Origin: Undaria pinnatifida
Lineage: Eukaryota; Sar; Phaeophyceae; Laminariales; Alariaceae
DNA: 64,000 nucleotides
Assembly: GCA_012845835.1 (NCBI GenBank)
Contig: JABAKD010000010.1
Span: 14,317,401 to 14,381,400 of the forward strand
Direction: 5' to 3'
Part shown: piece by piece, positions 47,021 through 58,860 of the stretch
Layout of the letters: each line of letters starts with the position of its first letter
Numbering within the stretch: the first letter of the stretch is position 1
Made by a program: the position numbers and the translations under genes
The notes under the pieces: model-generated
The model's input: only the letters and a program-made list of their open reading frames with translations
Told to the model about the DNA's origin: nothing
Database searches by the model: none

Positions 47021-47570
47021 TATGTTAAACCACCTAAATAACCATTCATGATGTCGTTAGCGCGCACGCTTTCGCTTGAAAAAGACAAACATGAAGTTGG
47101 TGAGAATCGAACTCACGACACATATCACTACCCACTGTCACTTGACTCAGTAACACTCACAGCGAGTGTGGGTTTCGAATAAAAACAACCACATATTATG
47201 TTTTCCAGTTATCTTTATCACCGACTTCGTAAGAGCGATCTCCGGAGCTATCCCCTCTCCACGTACTACTACAGCTAGTAGTACTCAGGAGCACACTATT
47301 ACGGGGGACCCTAGTAAATAGGACCAACGGTTGAGACAAAAACCAATATACTCATCTATTTTTACTAACAATATTTGGTCCTATTTACTACCGTCCTCCG
47401 TAACAACAACTATCATAACCATTCATAACGTCTCCAGCGCGCACGCTCCTGAATACCAGATATGATCTGGATGAGAATCGTACTCACGACACATCCTTCG
47501 TTGGTTGTATAGCACTATACCTACTGAGCCGAAAGGAAACGACACACAGCGGTAGTAGTAGCTACGATAG
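47021..47570. repeat. Two tRNA-like remnants, antisense, otherwise unassigned
   Basis: The reverse complements of 47095-47165 and 47455-47545 carry GTGAGTTCGATTCTCACC and GTGAGTACGATTCTCA, B-box-like T-arms. The D-arm side is degenerate in both. They are probably SINE heads. Confidence 0.35.
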
Positions 47571-47940
47571 GGCAGGCGCTTGGAGGCGGCCATGAAAAAA
47601 GCATCGACGGGGAGAAATTTAGATGCCAATTTGGGACTGATGCCAATTTGGAAATGTTGTCCCATATTTATTCCTCCGTATTATTATTATTATTATTATT
47701 ATTATTTATTCGTTCAAGCTCTACATATGCCAAGATCCAAGAATAGCTCGGGCGTATACCGCCCAAAAGAAAAAAAAAACCGCACTTCTCGCTTGTGTAG
47801 CTCAGCGTCTATCCGCGTTCACGTGAAGGTGCGGAACAGATACGGCAGGGCGAGGGGCGTTGGAGCCGCCCCCCGCAGACGGCGCTCGAACCAAGCTAAT
47901 TGACCGAGAATGCCAGTTCCCAGAATAGCATACTGAGGTC
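47571..47940. repeat. Family Z repeat, second copy, with (ATT)8
   Basis: GATGCCAATTTGG occurs twice, then TTCTCGCTTG, GCGCTCGAACCAAGCTAATT and GACCGAGAATGCC. An ATT run sits at 47683-47707. Confidence 0.45.
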
Positions 47941-48019
47941 GAGACGAAAAAAAACTCCTGACCGAGTCCCCGAAAAAGAGAATGATTATATCTATGTTTC
48001 AGAGTTGTCCCAAGGGCTT

Positions 48020-48475
48020 GAAGGATTTATAGTTTCCACGCACAAATTGAGCTGCCCCACCCGTCCCCCCCCCCCCTCCCTCCCCCCCTCCCCCCCCCCC
48101 CCACCCCCGCTCCCTTTTGATCAAAATCAGCCCCCCACGTCCTGAAAAATTCCGCCCTCCCCTCATCGGTTATTCGACTTACAGGATTCACTTGATAAAC
48201 TGATGCATTTCCTTCCACAGCTGTCAGATTTTGTCCCCCTCAAAAACGGGTTTTTTTATAGTTTCCGCGCACAGGCTGACTAACGTCACCCTGTTGACCC
48301 TGGTACAAGCTGCAATGTAGTTCCAAGGGGAGTCGCCAACCTATATCCTTAATGAGGACACACACCCAGTAATAAAATTCGATCGGAGTATCACACACAG
48401 CATGCAAAGCTGAGTTTCGACAAAATCTTCGATCTCACAGCTGGAGTGTATTTTTATTTTTATAATACATTTTAT
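48020..48475 (-). mobile_element. Family X element, antisense, near full copy
   Basis: The reverse complement of the consensus. Its G tract appears as a long C-rich run at 48065-48108. The start TATAAAAATAAAAATACACT is at 48465. Confidence 0.85.
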
Positions 48476-49284
48476 TATGGAAAATATTTCAAGGACGTCA
48501 GCCGTGAGTTCGACGAATTTCAGGTCAATACTCCTCTTTGCAAGCTGCATTGTTGGTACTTGTAATATACTATATGGGTGAGTTTTTATTGGGAGGGGTC
48601 CTATATTTATATATTATAAAAATTGAAAATACACTCCAGCTGTGAGATCCTATATTTATATGTATTATTATATATATAGCATCAGCGTTTGAAAACAAAT
48701 GCCCGAGGGCGTAGAAAGCAAGTAAGTGCGTGACATACATTATGTATATCACCATATATTTTCACACTTTTCCCGCTGAGTACCACTCTTTCTTCGGAAA
48801 GCAATGCACTAGCTCATGCCACACGTTTCTTCTAAGAAGAGCAGTGGGGTTTATCTACCGTATGTGATTACGCGTAACACACCACTAAAGGTGGAAACAT
48901 ATTTGTACGTGCGTTGTTACCTGTGTCTCGCTTTTCGCCTTGCGACGCCCCGGATTTCACGTTACCCGCACCATCTCCCGAAATCTCCCGAAGGGGGAAG
49001 CTTGTATCATATATTATATCATAATGATGAGTGTAGTCTATACCGCACACAGCCGTCAGGCACCGGGCGGGGTGGTATCGCTAGCTTAGCCTATTAATAG
49101 TCGTAATCTAAGTGTGACACAAGGTGCATTGGAGGATATGCAGAAACACGTGTTTTTCGGGCATAATACTCGTTCGTGGAGCTCGAGTATAATATGATCT
49201 GACCTCAATATTGGATGTTATGAAAAATTACAGCCAGCATGCATGTACGCTGTACGAGCATGCACGGCATGTGCACATGTATAT
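48476..49284. other. No gene; one short family X fragment
   Basis: AAAATACACTCCAGCTGTGA at 48626-48645 is an isolated start of family X. Otherwise unassigned. Confidence 0.4.
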
Positions 49285-50000
49285 AAATATATTATAAAAA
49301 TTAAAATACACTCCAGCTGTGAGATCGAATATTTTGTCGAAACTCATCTTTGCAAGCTGTGTGTGATACTCTGATCGCGCGTATTACGAGTTGTGTGTCC
49401 TCATTAAGGATATAGGTCGGCGACTCCCCTTGCAACTACAGTGTAGCTATCAGGGTCAACAGGTAGTGATGTTAGGCAGTCTGTGCGCGGAAACTATAAA
49501 ACCCGTTTCTGAGGGGGACAAAATCTGACAGCTGTGGAAGGAAATGCATCAGTTTATCACGTGAATCCTGTAAGTCGAATATCCGGCGAGGGGAGGGCGG
49601 AGTTTTGAAGGACGTGGGGGCCTGATTTTGATCAAAAGGGGGGCGGGAGGGGGGGAGGGGAGGGGACGGGTGGGGCAGGTCAATTTGTGCGTGGAAACTA
49701 TAAATCCTTTTTGTGGAGGAGGGGGGGGGGGGGTGGCGGGGGGGGGCCGGGGGCGGGGGGGGGAGGGCATTAGGTCGCATAGATGTAGGGGTTTGCTATA
49801 CGCGTGGTGCTAGGTCTAGGCGATGGTGCGGGTGGTGGGGAAGGAGGGGGCGTCGGGGGCGGGGGTGGGTGGGAATTGCAGCAGCGGCATGGACGGCTCT
49901 GAAACGATAACGAGGCGATATCCAGGGCGTGGAAGTGTTTATTACTCTGGTGGATTTCGATATTAGGTGGGGCGTTTAAGTAAGAGGAAGCGAGGGGAAA
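49285..50000 (+). mobile_element. Family X element plus second module
   Basis: The first module (49285-49710) is nearly identical to the 37277 copy. The second module (49765-50000) runs GCATAGATGTAGGGGTTTGC to GGTGGGGCGTTTAAG. The intervening tract is almost pure G. Confidence 0.88.
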
Positions 50001-50036
50001 AAAAAAGAAAAAAATATACATTCGTTATATAATTAG

Positions 50037-50415
50037 GCTTAGTGTGGGTAAGCTATTGGTTAACCTTTTGCAAGTTGTCAAACGGACTAATACCCCACTA
50101 ATATACATTAACAAATGGCGTCGTCGACAGACCATGGGTTGTTTGGCTCGTGGGTTCGAGTCCCACCGTCCACAACAATAAACTTTATCAGACTTCCCCA
50201 TGTCGAACTTGAAAAATACTCTCCCCGGTATCCCCAGGAAATGAATCCGCTTGGATATTGACAGGTCCTCCCGTATATCCGGCCGACCTGCTATCCCGCC
50301 GTTTCAGGGGGGAAGAAAGAGTGTTACAAGGCTTAGTTTGGGTAATAAGCTATGGGTTAACCTTTTGCAGGTGGACACACGGACTAATATACCTCACCAA
50401 TACTTTTAACAATAT
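50037..50415. repeat. Direct repeat pair (~80 bp) flanking a tRNA-like T-arm
   Basis: CTTAGTGTGGGTAAGCTATT and GGTTAACCTTTTGCAAG with CGGACTAATA (50037-50115) recur at 50330-50415. Between them GTGGGTTCGAGTCCCACC (50150-50168) is a perfect T-arm, but no acceptor stem pairs with it. Confidence 0.55.
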
Positions 50416-50631
50416 TATATGTTGATTATATGTGCAAGATGATACTCTCCTTCGGGATGCGGTTGACTTTGAGAGTCTTGACATCCTGGTCCAGTGGAGG
50501 CGTCGCAAGTTGAAAAGGGGAGAGCAAAATCTAGATTATGGGGAAACTAAAAGAAAAACAATGAGTCACCTCGCAAGAAACACGGAGACCAACCCAGCAG
50601 ACGATTTTATAGTCAGCTCTAGACTACGCAT
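50416..50631. other. No supported feature
   Basis: A short plus-strand frame (LVQWRRRKLKRGEQN) is present but matches nothing recognised. Confidence 0.25.
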
Positions 50632-51900
50632 ATTTTAAAAATTAGAATACACTCCACAGCTGTGAGATCGAATATTTTGTCGAAACTCGTCTTTGCAAGC
50701 TGTGTGTGATACTCCGATCGCGCGCATTACGGGTTGTGTGTCCTCATTAAGGATATAGGTCGGCGACTCCCCTTGCAACTACAATGTAGCTATCAGGGTC
50801 AACAGGATGATGTTAGTCAGTCTGTGCGCGGAAACTATAAAACCTGTTTCTGAGGGGGACAAGATCCGACAGCTGTGGAAGGAAATGCATCAATTTATCA
50901 AGTGAATCCTGTAAGTCGAATAACCGGTGAGGGGAGGGCGGAGTTTTTAAGGACGTGGGGGCCTGATTCTGATCAAAAGGGGGGGGGGAAGGGGGGTGAG
51001 GGAACGGGTGGGGCAGCTCAATTTGTGCGTGGAAACTATAAATCCTTTTTGTGGGGGAGGGGGGGGGGTGTGTGGCGGGGGGGGCGGGGGGCGGGGGGGG
51101 GGGGGCTTTAGGTTGCATAGATGGAGGGGTTTGCTATACGCGTGGTGCTAGGTCTAGGCGATGGTGCGGGTGGTGGGAAAGGAGGGGGCGTTGGGGGCGG
51201 GGGGGGAGTGGGAATTGCAGCAGCAGCATGGACGGCTCTAAAACGATAATGAGGTGATATCCAGGGCGTGGAAGTGTTTATTACTCTGGCGGATTTCGAT
51301 ATTAGGTGGGGCGTTTAAGCAAGAAAGAGCGAGGAAGAAAAAAAAAAAAAAAGGGGGGGGGGGGGGAAGTGTTTCCAAGAGGTTTAGGTCAATATAGTAT
51401 TAAAATACACTCCAGCTATGAGATCAAGGATTTGGTCGACACTGATCTTCGCAACATTGTGCGTGATCCTACGATCGCGCGTATGAATCATATATGTAGG
51501 GGCTTGCTATACGCGCGGCGCTGGGTTTAGGCGATCGTGCGGGGTGTGGGGAAGGAGGGGGCGCTGGAGGGGGGGAGGGGGGATGAATGAAAGCTACATC
51601 ATGGATGGCTAGAAAGATAATGACGTGATATCAATTGCTTAGAAGTGTTTATTACTCTGGCCGATTTCGATTGTAAGTGGGGCGTTTGAACGAACTGGGC
51701 GGGGAACAAAAGGGGGGGGGGGAGGGCGGAGATGAGTTGGAGCTGCGGCATGGACGGCTAGATGGATAACTAGATGATATCAGCTGGCTGGTAGTGTGTA
51801 CTAATCTGGTAGATTTTGATATCAGGTGGGGCGTTTGAACAAGAGGGGTCGGGGGGGAGGGGGGGGGGGCATTTCAATATGTGCGCGGATACTATAAACC
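50632..51900 (+). mobile_element. Family X element, second module and two further module copies
   Basis: The first module covers 50632-51050 and the second 51105-51330. A rearranged copy at 51390-51700 has the element's start fused to GTAGGGGCTTGCTATACGCG. A further module copy at 51720-51900 ends GTGCGCGGATACTATAAACC. This is a head-to-tail nest. Confidence 0.8.
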
Positions 51901-52556
51901 CTTAAAGGGGACAAATCTGATGGTTGGAGCAAGAAGATACCCCTTTAAATCACCCGCCTGGTAATGTTTATCATTCTAGAAGGTTTGATGTTACATCATG
52001 TAGTATACAACCCACTTCTTTTGGGTGTAGTAAACAACGTGCTAAAAGCTTCATATTTTGTTATTGTGTGTACATGGATCGAAAGATAGAAAATTGTAGA
52101 TACCATTATTTTCTGACATCGCTGATTATTAAGAAAGAGATACACATTCATTGCCAAATACGACAGGCCAGGTGATGTGGTCATGCATATGTCACCGCCA
52201 TTGAGACTATGTATATGTATGTGTGTTGTGTATTATATGTAGCTTTGACCGTTGGAATTACCGGTATATGCGCTGGCGATGGGTTCAAGTACAAATTTAA
52301 TGTGGAGAGCACACATACAACGTAGTCGAACAAAAACTGTTACAACAAGAACAACATTCATGTTACAACAACAATATTTGACAACGGAAAGTCTTAGAAA
52401 GAGTGGGTGTGGTATATTCGGTTTCATAAATTGTACCACCTGGGTTTGGTTTAGTCTGATTTCTTCGCGTTACGTTTACCGCCGAAATGGGACACGACGA
52501 GTAATTGTTCTAGGATTGGCAAAAGAATTATGCACAGCCCATTTTCGGAAGACAAC
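51901..52556. other. No gene; possible family Y trace
   Basis: TTCAAGTACAAATTTAATGTGGAGAGCACACA (52275-52306) resembles the reverse family Y end. The remainder is unassigned. Confidence 0.3.
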
Positions 52557-52775
52557 ATAATACATACATACATACATACATTCATACATACATACATACA
52601 TACATAATACATACATACATACATACATACATACATACATACATACGTACGTACATACGTACATACATACATACATACATACATACATACATACATACAT
52701 ACATACATACATACATACATACATACATACATACATACATACATACATACATACATACATACATACATGCATGCA
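52557..52775. repeat. (CATA)n array
   Basis: About 50 CATA units with TTCATA and CGTA variants, ending in CATGCATGCATG. Confidence 0.97.
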
Positions 52776-52924
52776 TGCCGCACATGATATCCCCTCCGGC
52801 ACAATGTATTGCTCATCGAACGCAATTCGTTTCTTTTCTTTTTATTTGCCCAGATCCCACTTACTATCTTTGTTTTCACACTTTTTTTTTTGTCTTTATA
52901 TTCCCTCCCTAAAGAAAGGTAACT

Positions 52925-53235
52925 CAGATCCAGGGCCATGAAGCAAGCCCTTCCCCCTCGTCCCCAACACGGTACGACGTACCTTCAGTTCTATCGCGAG
53001 GAGACTTCATTCGGCTCAGCTCGCTCTCTTCCCTCATCGTCTCACATCGAATTGCGCGTATACCCGCGATGCGAGGCGCTCTATCAGCTGTTGAATCATG
53101 ATCCTTCTTTTATTTTTTTATTTTTGCAAAAAATAGCCTCAAAAGTCCGACCCACGTGGGATTGAAACTCCAGAACACCAACTCTAATAATAGAACCATT
53201 CGAGGGTAACCACTACACCACTAAGTGACTACATG
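52925..53235 (-). mobile_element. tRNA-derived SINE, antisense
   Basis: On the minus strand the head has an A-box-like TAGTGGTGTAGTGG (53210-53223) and B box GGAGTTTCAATCCC (53158-53171). The body matches 42415 and 54555 (CTATCGCGAGGAG, CCCTCATCG). Its head differs from those at 18195 and 9630. Confidence 0.7.
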
Positions 53236-53310
53236 CAGTAGGTCGCCGGGGCATGACCGGTTACTTAGTGATCAATACAGATCCACTAACGGTGTGTTTC
53301 GCGCGAACTG

Positions 53311-53360
53311 GTGGGTGGGTGGGTGGGTGGGTGGGTGGGTGGGTCGGGTGGGTGGGTGGG
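53311..53360 (+). repeat. (GGGT)n tract
   Basis: About twelve GGGT units with one CGGGT interruption. The sequence after it to 53789 is unassigned. Confidence 0.9.
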
Positions 53361-53789
53361 GAAAAGAGGACGCATTCAACGATAATACGACGCTCCTCGC
53401 CATGAACACGGTTCTCTCCTGCTCGTGCTCGCGCTTGTGGGTTTCCCGGCGAACGTCAACTTCCTGTGATGTTCTTGTCACCTGGCTTTCTTGGCGGTTG
53501 ACGCCGATCGACGGTCACTTTCGCTTGTGCACGTGTGCCTGTTTGCTCTGTTTCTCATTCCACCCTGAAATATGTTCCTCTCTCTCTCACAGCAGTATCT
53601 CGCATCTTGATTGAGCATTCCGTTCGTCGATCTAGTCCACCCACCAACCACCACTTCGACACTGATTGTTCAATCTTAGTTTCGTTACCCCCCAAACATA
53701 AATGATTTTGTCACTATAATAAGATAGCCTTTTTTTTGTGACTGGCACTTAGTTCCTCCGCGAAAAACGCTTGAATGTGTTGGAATGCG

Positions 53790-54035
53790 GTGGGGGATCC
53801 CCAACAGTGCCGGTTGAATAGTGCCACTGCTCTATATACTGCCGGTGAAATCGCTTGGCGCGACTTGAACTCTCTATGGCAGCTCTCTATATGGTTGAAC
53901 CCTGTTCCGAAATAGTGCCGGTGTCCTGAATAGTGCCGACCAATGGTACGGTAGGGGGGGTCCTTTTCGGGCACTTTCTTTTCAGTGGCTCGGTATCACT
54001 CGCGCGAGCGAGTGACCCCCCCTGTTCCTTGCGGT
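53790..54035. mobile_element. Word-array foldback element, TAGTGCCGGT type, with a conserved centre and palindromic tail
   Basis: It begins GGGGGATCCCCAACAGTGCC and contains five AGTGCCGGT-like words around GAAATCGCTTGGCGCGACTT, the centre also present at 10079. The 3' part holds TGGCTCGGTATCACTCGCGC, GAGCGAGTGACC and CTGTTCC, which recur at 38949. Confidence 0.6.
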
Positions 54036-54058
54036 CACTGGCTTTCTTTCGTGCGCTG

Positions 54059-54149
54059 TTTAACCCCTTTAGAGCCCCCGAACCCCTCCCCATACTAAAT
54101 CCAAGTAATTTTGTCCCCAAAAACGGGTTTCCAGTTGTAAAGGGGTTAA
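54059..54149. mobile_element. MITE with perfect TTAACCCCTTTA inverted termini
   Basis: A 91-bp element starts TTAACCCCTTTAGAGCCCCC and ends GTTGTAAAGGGGTTAA. The first and last 12 bases are exactly complementary. Nearly identical in layout to 29779-29873. Confidence 0.8.
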
Positions 54150-54550
54150 CCTAATTCTCGATGCTAATACGAAAAGGGATGCATTGTTAGCTACCACGCT
54201 CTCTGCAACCAAAAAAATCGCCGAACGTGTTTTTTGTCAGCGAGGGCACAGAGTCACAGGTGGTTAAGCTACCCACGCTGCACCGAAAAAAACGCCGAGA
54301 ACGTGTTTTTGTCCAAGTGCGAGGTACAGAGTCACTCGCGCTCGCGAGTGCCTCAAATCAGGTAGTGCAAAACGGGGGGTACCGCTCACCACCGTGGCCT
54401 TGATCTGGCCGGGGTATGGGGCTGGCGCATACCGGTCCTATTGGTAGCCCCCCACCAAGGCTACGACATTAGAGTGTTATATCTCTTACTTCTTAGTTTT
54501 TGCTCATCCTCCCGCATCTATTGTCTTCGCATTTTTTCTCTCTTTTTTCT
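54150..54550. other. Unassigned, with a tandem CCGA(A)CGTGTTTTT block
   Basis: AAAATCGCCGAACGTGTTTTT and AAAACGCCGAGAACGTGTTTTT recur about 85 bp apart, each followed by a GAGG..CAGAGTCAC block. No gene is seen. Confidence 0.4.
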
Positions 54551-54554
54551 CCCA

Positions 54555-54700
54555 GGAGCCTTGGGCATAACTCAGATACAGGGTCACTAAGCCGGCTCTT
54601 CTCCCCCTTCCCCACCATGGCACGAGCCTTCATTTTTATCGCGAGAATACGTCAGACCCACCTTGTTTCGTTGGTTCGCATCTAATTGCGTAGTGTTATA
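54555..54700 (-). mobile_element. SINE, antisense, partial
   Basis: ACTCAGATACAGGGTCACTA, GCCGGCTCTTCTCCCCCTTC, TTTTTATCGCGAGAA and GGTTCGCATCTAATTGCG match the bodies at 42415 and 52925. The tRNA-like head is missing or diverged. Confidence 0.6.
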
Positions 54701-56289
54701 TATTAATAGTGTTGAATCATATACCAGGAACAGCACTATACCCCCACCTTCATGCTGAGCAGCGTAACGAACAGTTTCAACGTTGTGAGGCGTGTTTCGC
54801 GGACCCATGAATGGCAGCACGTTAGGTTCCGTCTTTGAACTGTCTTTGGAGTACCTGTCAAGATTTTGAAGTATCTTTTGAAGCGTTTTTGATTAATCCA
54901 TTTGAGCTATCTTCTTTAACCATCTTTAAACCGCCCTTGAAATATCTTTGAAGTACTCTTGGCACAGAGTTGAAGCATGTCTGACGACTTGCAAAAAATA
55001 GGGTAGCCACTCGCTCGATATGACAGCACAATAGCTTAAGCCCTGCAAGGAAAAAGGATACACGTTCACGCGAATGGCCCGAAGCCACCGAAGCAATTTT
55101 TTTCTCTAAAAGTTAACTTCCAAAACCGAAGCCATTGGTTTAAGGGGGGGAGGGGGAGGGGGCGTCTGCTGACCCTAACCCCACGTGCTGATAAACGCCT
55201 CGGTTACACACACACAACGAGCGAAAACGTAACGGAACCGACTTGCCTATCGGTCGCGCCACGCAAGTGGATCAGGTTGGTTCTCGTAGCCCTTTCCTTC
55301 GTCACCAGAAATACTTCCGAAACAAGCATATAATAGGATCACCTAAACCTTTTCAGAACTGTACCCACGGTATAACGGCAAACCTACTTGGATATAGTGC
55401 GGAATCATTTGTGCCTCGTTGAAAGGGGTTACGCAAATCATGAATGGACGCGTCGTCGGATGACCGACTTCTTTATGCACTTCCTTCTCAATCGCTGCTT
55501 TGTGTGCTGCTCGAGTGTTCGCTGCCCGCCATTGCCGTCCGCCCCCGTTCACCCCGAGTGCAACGCGACATTTTTCGGGGCCAGCCTCGCGCCTACTCTG
55601 CTCCCCCCCATCCCTTTGCCTTTGCATTGTTCGTTGGTGTCTGCAATGGCACTCCTGAAGCACGGGATTGCCTGTGCCTTAGACCATACCCGCCGACTCT
55701 TCACCCTCCAGAACATCTTCAGGAGGCTCTGCTCGTTAGTGCCCCTCCTACGTGCTAAAAAACCTCCACCGCTGAAGCTGCCTACGCCCTTCCCCCAACC
55801 TCCGTCGTCTCTCACTCCTAACCCTGCCGTCGGTCCCCGTATCACGAGCTTCTCCTCGAGACACCGCTTCCCTCCCTTTTTCTCGCAACGCCCGCCCCCA
55901 ACCCGCATCATCACCAACGCCGAGAGGCCTTGGCTCCCTGATTCCCCAGCGGGGCATTTCCTTATCGAGGGTGCGATTGATTCACCGTCTGATCTCAACA
56001 GAACTGCCCCCCCACCCACCCCACCCCACCCCGCCTGCATCCATATTAGGTAGACCTCCTCTATCGTCTATGCCACCACGAACGGGCACAGTTGTAGCCG
56101 CTACCCTAACTGCAGGTACACCGGCTGATAAAAACTAAGTCGTCTGCTCTCTAATTTTTGTCCTGCTCGGCAGTGGCTTAACGAATAAGCACGGCGGCGC
56201 TGCTGTGATCCCTCCTTCCCCCCCCCCCCCCCCCCCCCCCCCATCCACGCCCCTTCCTTCATTAACCCCAAAGGACAATCGTCAGATAC
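54701..56289. other. No supported gene
   Basis: Overlapping frames on both strands at 55343-56053 are long but mutually exclusive, Pro/Leu-rich and without family motifs. A run of about 23 Cs lies at 56219-56241. Confidence 0.35.
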
Positions 56290-56299
56290 CACCTCCCCT

Positions 56300-56715
56300 C
56301 CCCCCCCAAGTTGGGAGGAGGAGGACGTGGCCACACATAGGTGCCCGTGTGGCACAACAATCGAGGCTAGGACTCACATAGTAGGAGAATGTGAAATATA
56401 CAAGGAGGAACGGGATGCGCTAGAGGAGGAGATGGAGAAACTAGACGTGTGTGACATGGAAGAGTTTGATTGGCTAGAGAGTTGCGAGAAAACGATCGCT
56501 ATCCTAGGAGATAGATGGTGGCCGCGGACGGCGAAACAGGACGGGGATAGGATAAGCAAACGATAGGATAATCAAACAGTTTCTATGTAATATATGGGAG
56601 AAGCGCAATGAGCGCCCAAATGTTGGAGGTGTCTCTATTAGGAGTAGGAACGGTGCTTCGTCTCGAAAGGGACGCGTGGTCAATGGTCAAATGACAAACG
56701 CAAGCAACAAAATGA
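56300..56715 (+). mobile_element. LINE (non-LTR retrotransposon) 3' fragment
   Basis: It encodes CPCGTTIEARTHIVGECE, then ERDALEEEMEKLD, KTIAILGDRWWP and TAKQDGDRISKR, followed by stops. It is the same C-terminal region as the minus-strand copy at 8133-8640. Open through the zinc-knuckle-like part, but 5'-truncated, with no reverse-transcriptase catalytic motif. Confidence 0.8.
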
Positions 56716-58860
56716 GCCCCCCCCCTCCCCCGCCTCCGTATTCTAAACCCCAAATGACAATCGACAGATGCCGTCTCCCTCGCATGCAGAACAAACACAT
56801 TTCCTTGAAAGCTAGTAGGAACTAATTAACTTTGTTCTGAGCTTATGTTTTCATGTGCCTGTGCCACATGCACGCGTCACTACGTCCCAAACGGTTTTAT
56901 GCCGACCATCAAGAAGGAACTTCCCTAGCATCCGCTTCTTCTGCAGGCGTCAGAAGAAGAAGAACCTACTACGCACAGGTTACACCCGGGCCGCGGATTG
57001 TCTACTCAGGATGCGCGGTACATTGTCTCGGATCTAGCGCTGTCTAAGAGTGAGTAAGACTACAGTATTGTGCGTACTGGTCTTTGTTAGGCGCTTACTG
57101 TGTTTGTGTCAGCGGTGAAGGGGTCCCTATCGCCAGTTGGCCAGCCTACCATGTATCGCCTTGTCAGTGTTACCTGGTATGCTCTTGTGATACGCTTCTA
57201 CGTCGCGAAACACGCCGACGACACGGAATTGCTTGCCTTTCTGCCCGGAACGAAACAGGGGGTATGGCACTAACACACTCTCTTTCTCCTTGATATACAA
57301 CGGACAGTGCGCGATAGTTGAATCATTGTGTGGCTCCACTTTTGTGCACGAATGTAATGACTCTTTTTCTTTTTGGAGATATCGTACTGTGTAGAGACGC
57401 ATCCTGCCTCAAATGTGAAACGCCAACCTGGCCCAAAACAAGAGTTTATTAGCCTATTTGGCCTTGCGCTCCCACTTTGGGGACAGACTGCTTGGAATTA
57501 CAAGTGGACTATTTTTTGGAGTACGAGAAGGACTGTGCCACTATCTCCTCGCATCGCCGCCGTCTTCCGTCCCGCCATTTTACTTCTATCCGCGTGCTCG
57601 TTCGCTAGTGATCTACCTCTCGAAAATAAAGCCAGACACCACGCCCCCGTCGCTAACCCTTTCTCACGGCCATCCATCATCGTCGAAACTCTGTGCTTTA
57701 TCGACCCGGCCCAGATGCGACACATATGCGACCCCTTTAATGCGAAGAGGAGTCCTTTATCACGCCCTGCATCATATCGACAAGAAATGGCACCTACAGC
57801 ACCTACAAGGCACCTATGTATCGGGCTGTCCCTCGCGAAGATGACGGGCGTTCCTCACGACTCTACAACTCTGCCCGCTATGCACACGCCCTCCTCCTGT
57901 TCGTCACACTTGTTGGCTGCAAATGCTTTTTGCCGGGTATGGCGGCAGTAGAGCTCTTACTACGTAGCCCATTTCTATCTTTTGATTGCTGCTCACTCCG
58001 CTCGTTTTCGCTTGAGTAGCGCTGATCAACGCGGTTCGATACTTGCGGGTTTTGTTCATTTGTTGTTATTGTTCTGTTCGGGAACCAGGCCACCCTTTCA
58101 ATGCTCATCCCGTACCAAACATCCCATTATTCTGTCTTCGAATCCCCCGAAACCACCACTCCATGGTTTGTCTGTATAATATTATAGTATGATTATCCCT
58201 TTTGCCTTCTGACAAAGTGCAGTGCATGTTTGTCTCTGTACTTACACTATACCATGTATAAACTAGAGTATGTATGTGCAGTGTGTATGGATGCATGCGT
58301 TTGATGCGCCGCTGAGCATGCCGCAAGCAGTCAGGTGTCTTTGTGTTGCTTCGTGATACGTATATGCCGACACTGAACGATATGCATCCCATGCAGATTC
58401 CAGGTATGTCTTGTGCAGCACGGCAATATAGGACGCGAAAAAAGAAACAGGGTGATAGGATACGCGGGGCTGATATTTACTGGGGAAAAAACAATCCGGG
58501 AGCCATTATGCTGAAATTAGTGTAGAATTCACCCTCTTCCAACATAGAAGCCCAGCCCAGGTCAGTATTTATTTTTCTTGTCACTGACTGTAGGTATCCT
58601 GTATTGTATGTTTGTTTCAAAGGTGCCATTTGTAGCTCTTCGTTTCTGCAGGGTTGCGAACGACATCCCCCTCTCGTTTCGCATGTCAAAACTTCTATGG
58701 GTAGTGCTCTTGACATTGTACCGATGTTTCTTTTGCGATCGCTCCGGGGTTTTCCGTAGCCAGATTTTTTGCTGTTTCGCACTTAACCTCGGCGTTTATT
58801 TAGCCTCGGTGTTTTCGCCCTTCGCCGTTAGTCACGCACGCACGTGCTGTTTCCTGTTTT
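56716..58860. other. No supported gene
   Basis: Frames at 57373-57951 are fairly long, but I recognise no domain and overlapping frames compete. One TACCTGGTA word is at 57171. Confidence 0.35.

Noticed and set aside
50137-50175. tRNA gene suggested by a perfect T-arm GTGGGTTCGAGTCCCACC
   Set aside because: No matching acceptor stem or D arm in the upstream 60 bp.
55343-56053. Long overlapping frames (221 residues plus, 163 and 106 residues minus)
   Set aside because: Mutually exclusive, Pro-rich, no motif, no splice logic; likely chance in a GC-rich, C-run-rich stretch.
57373-57951. 192-residue plus-strand frame
   Set aside because: No recognisable domain and a competing frame of 128 residues over the same bases; could be a decayed gene but unsupported.
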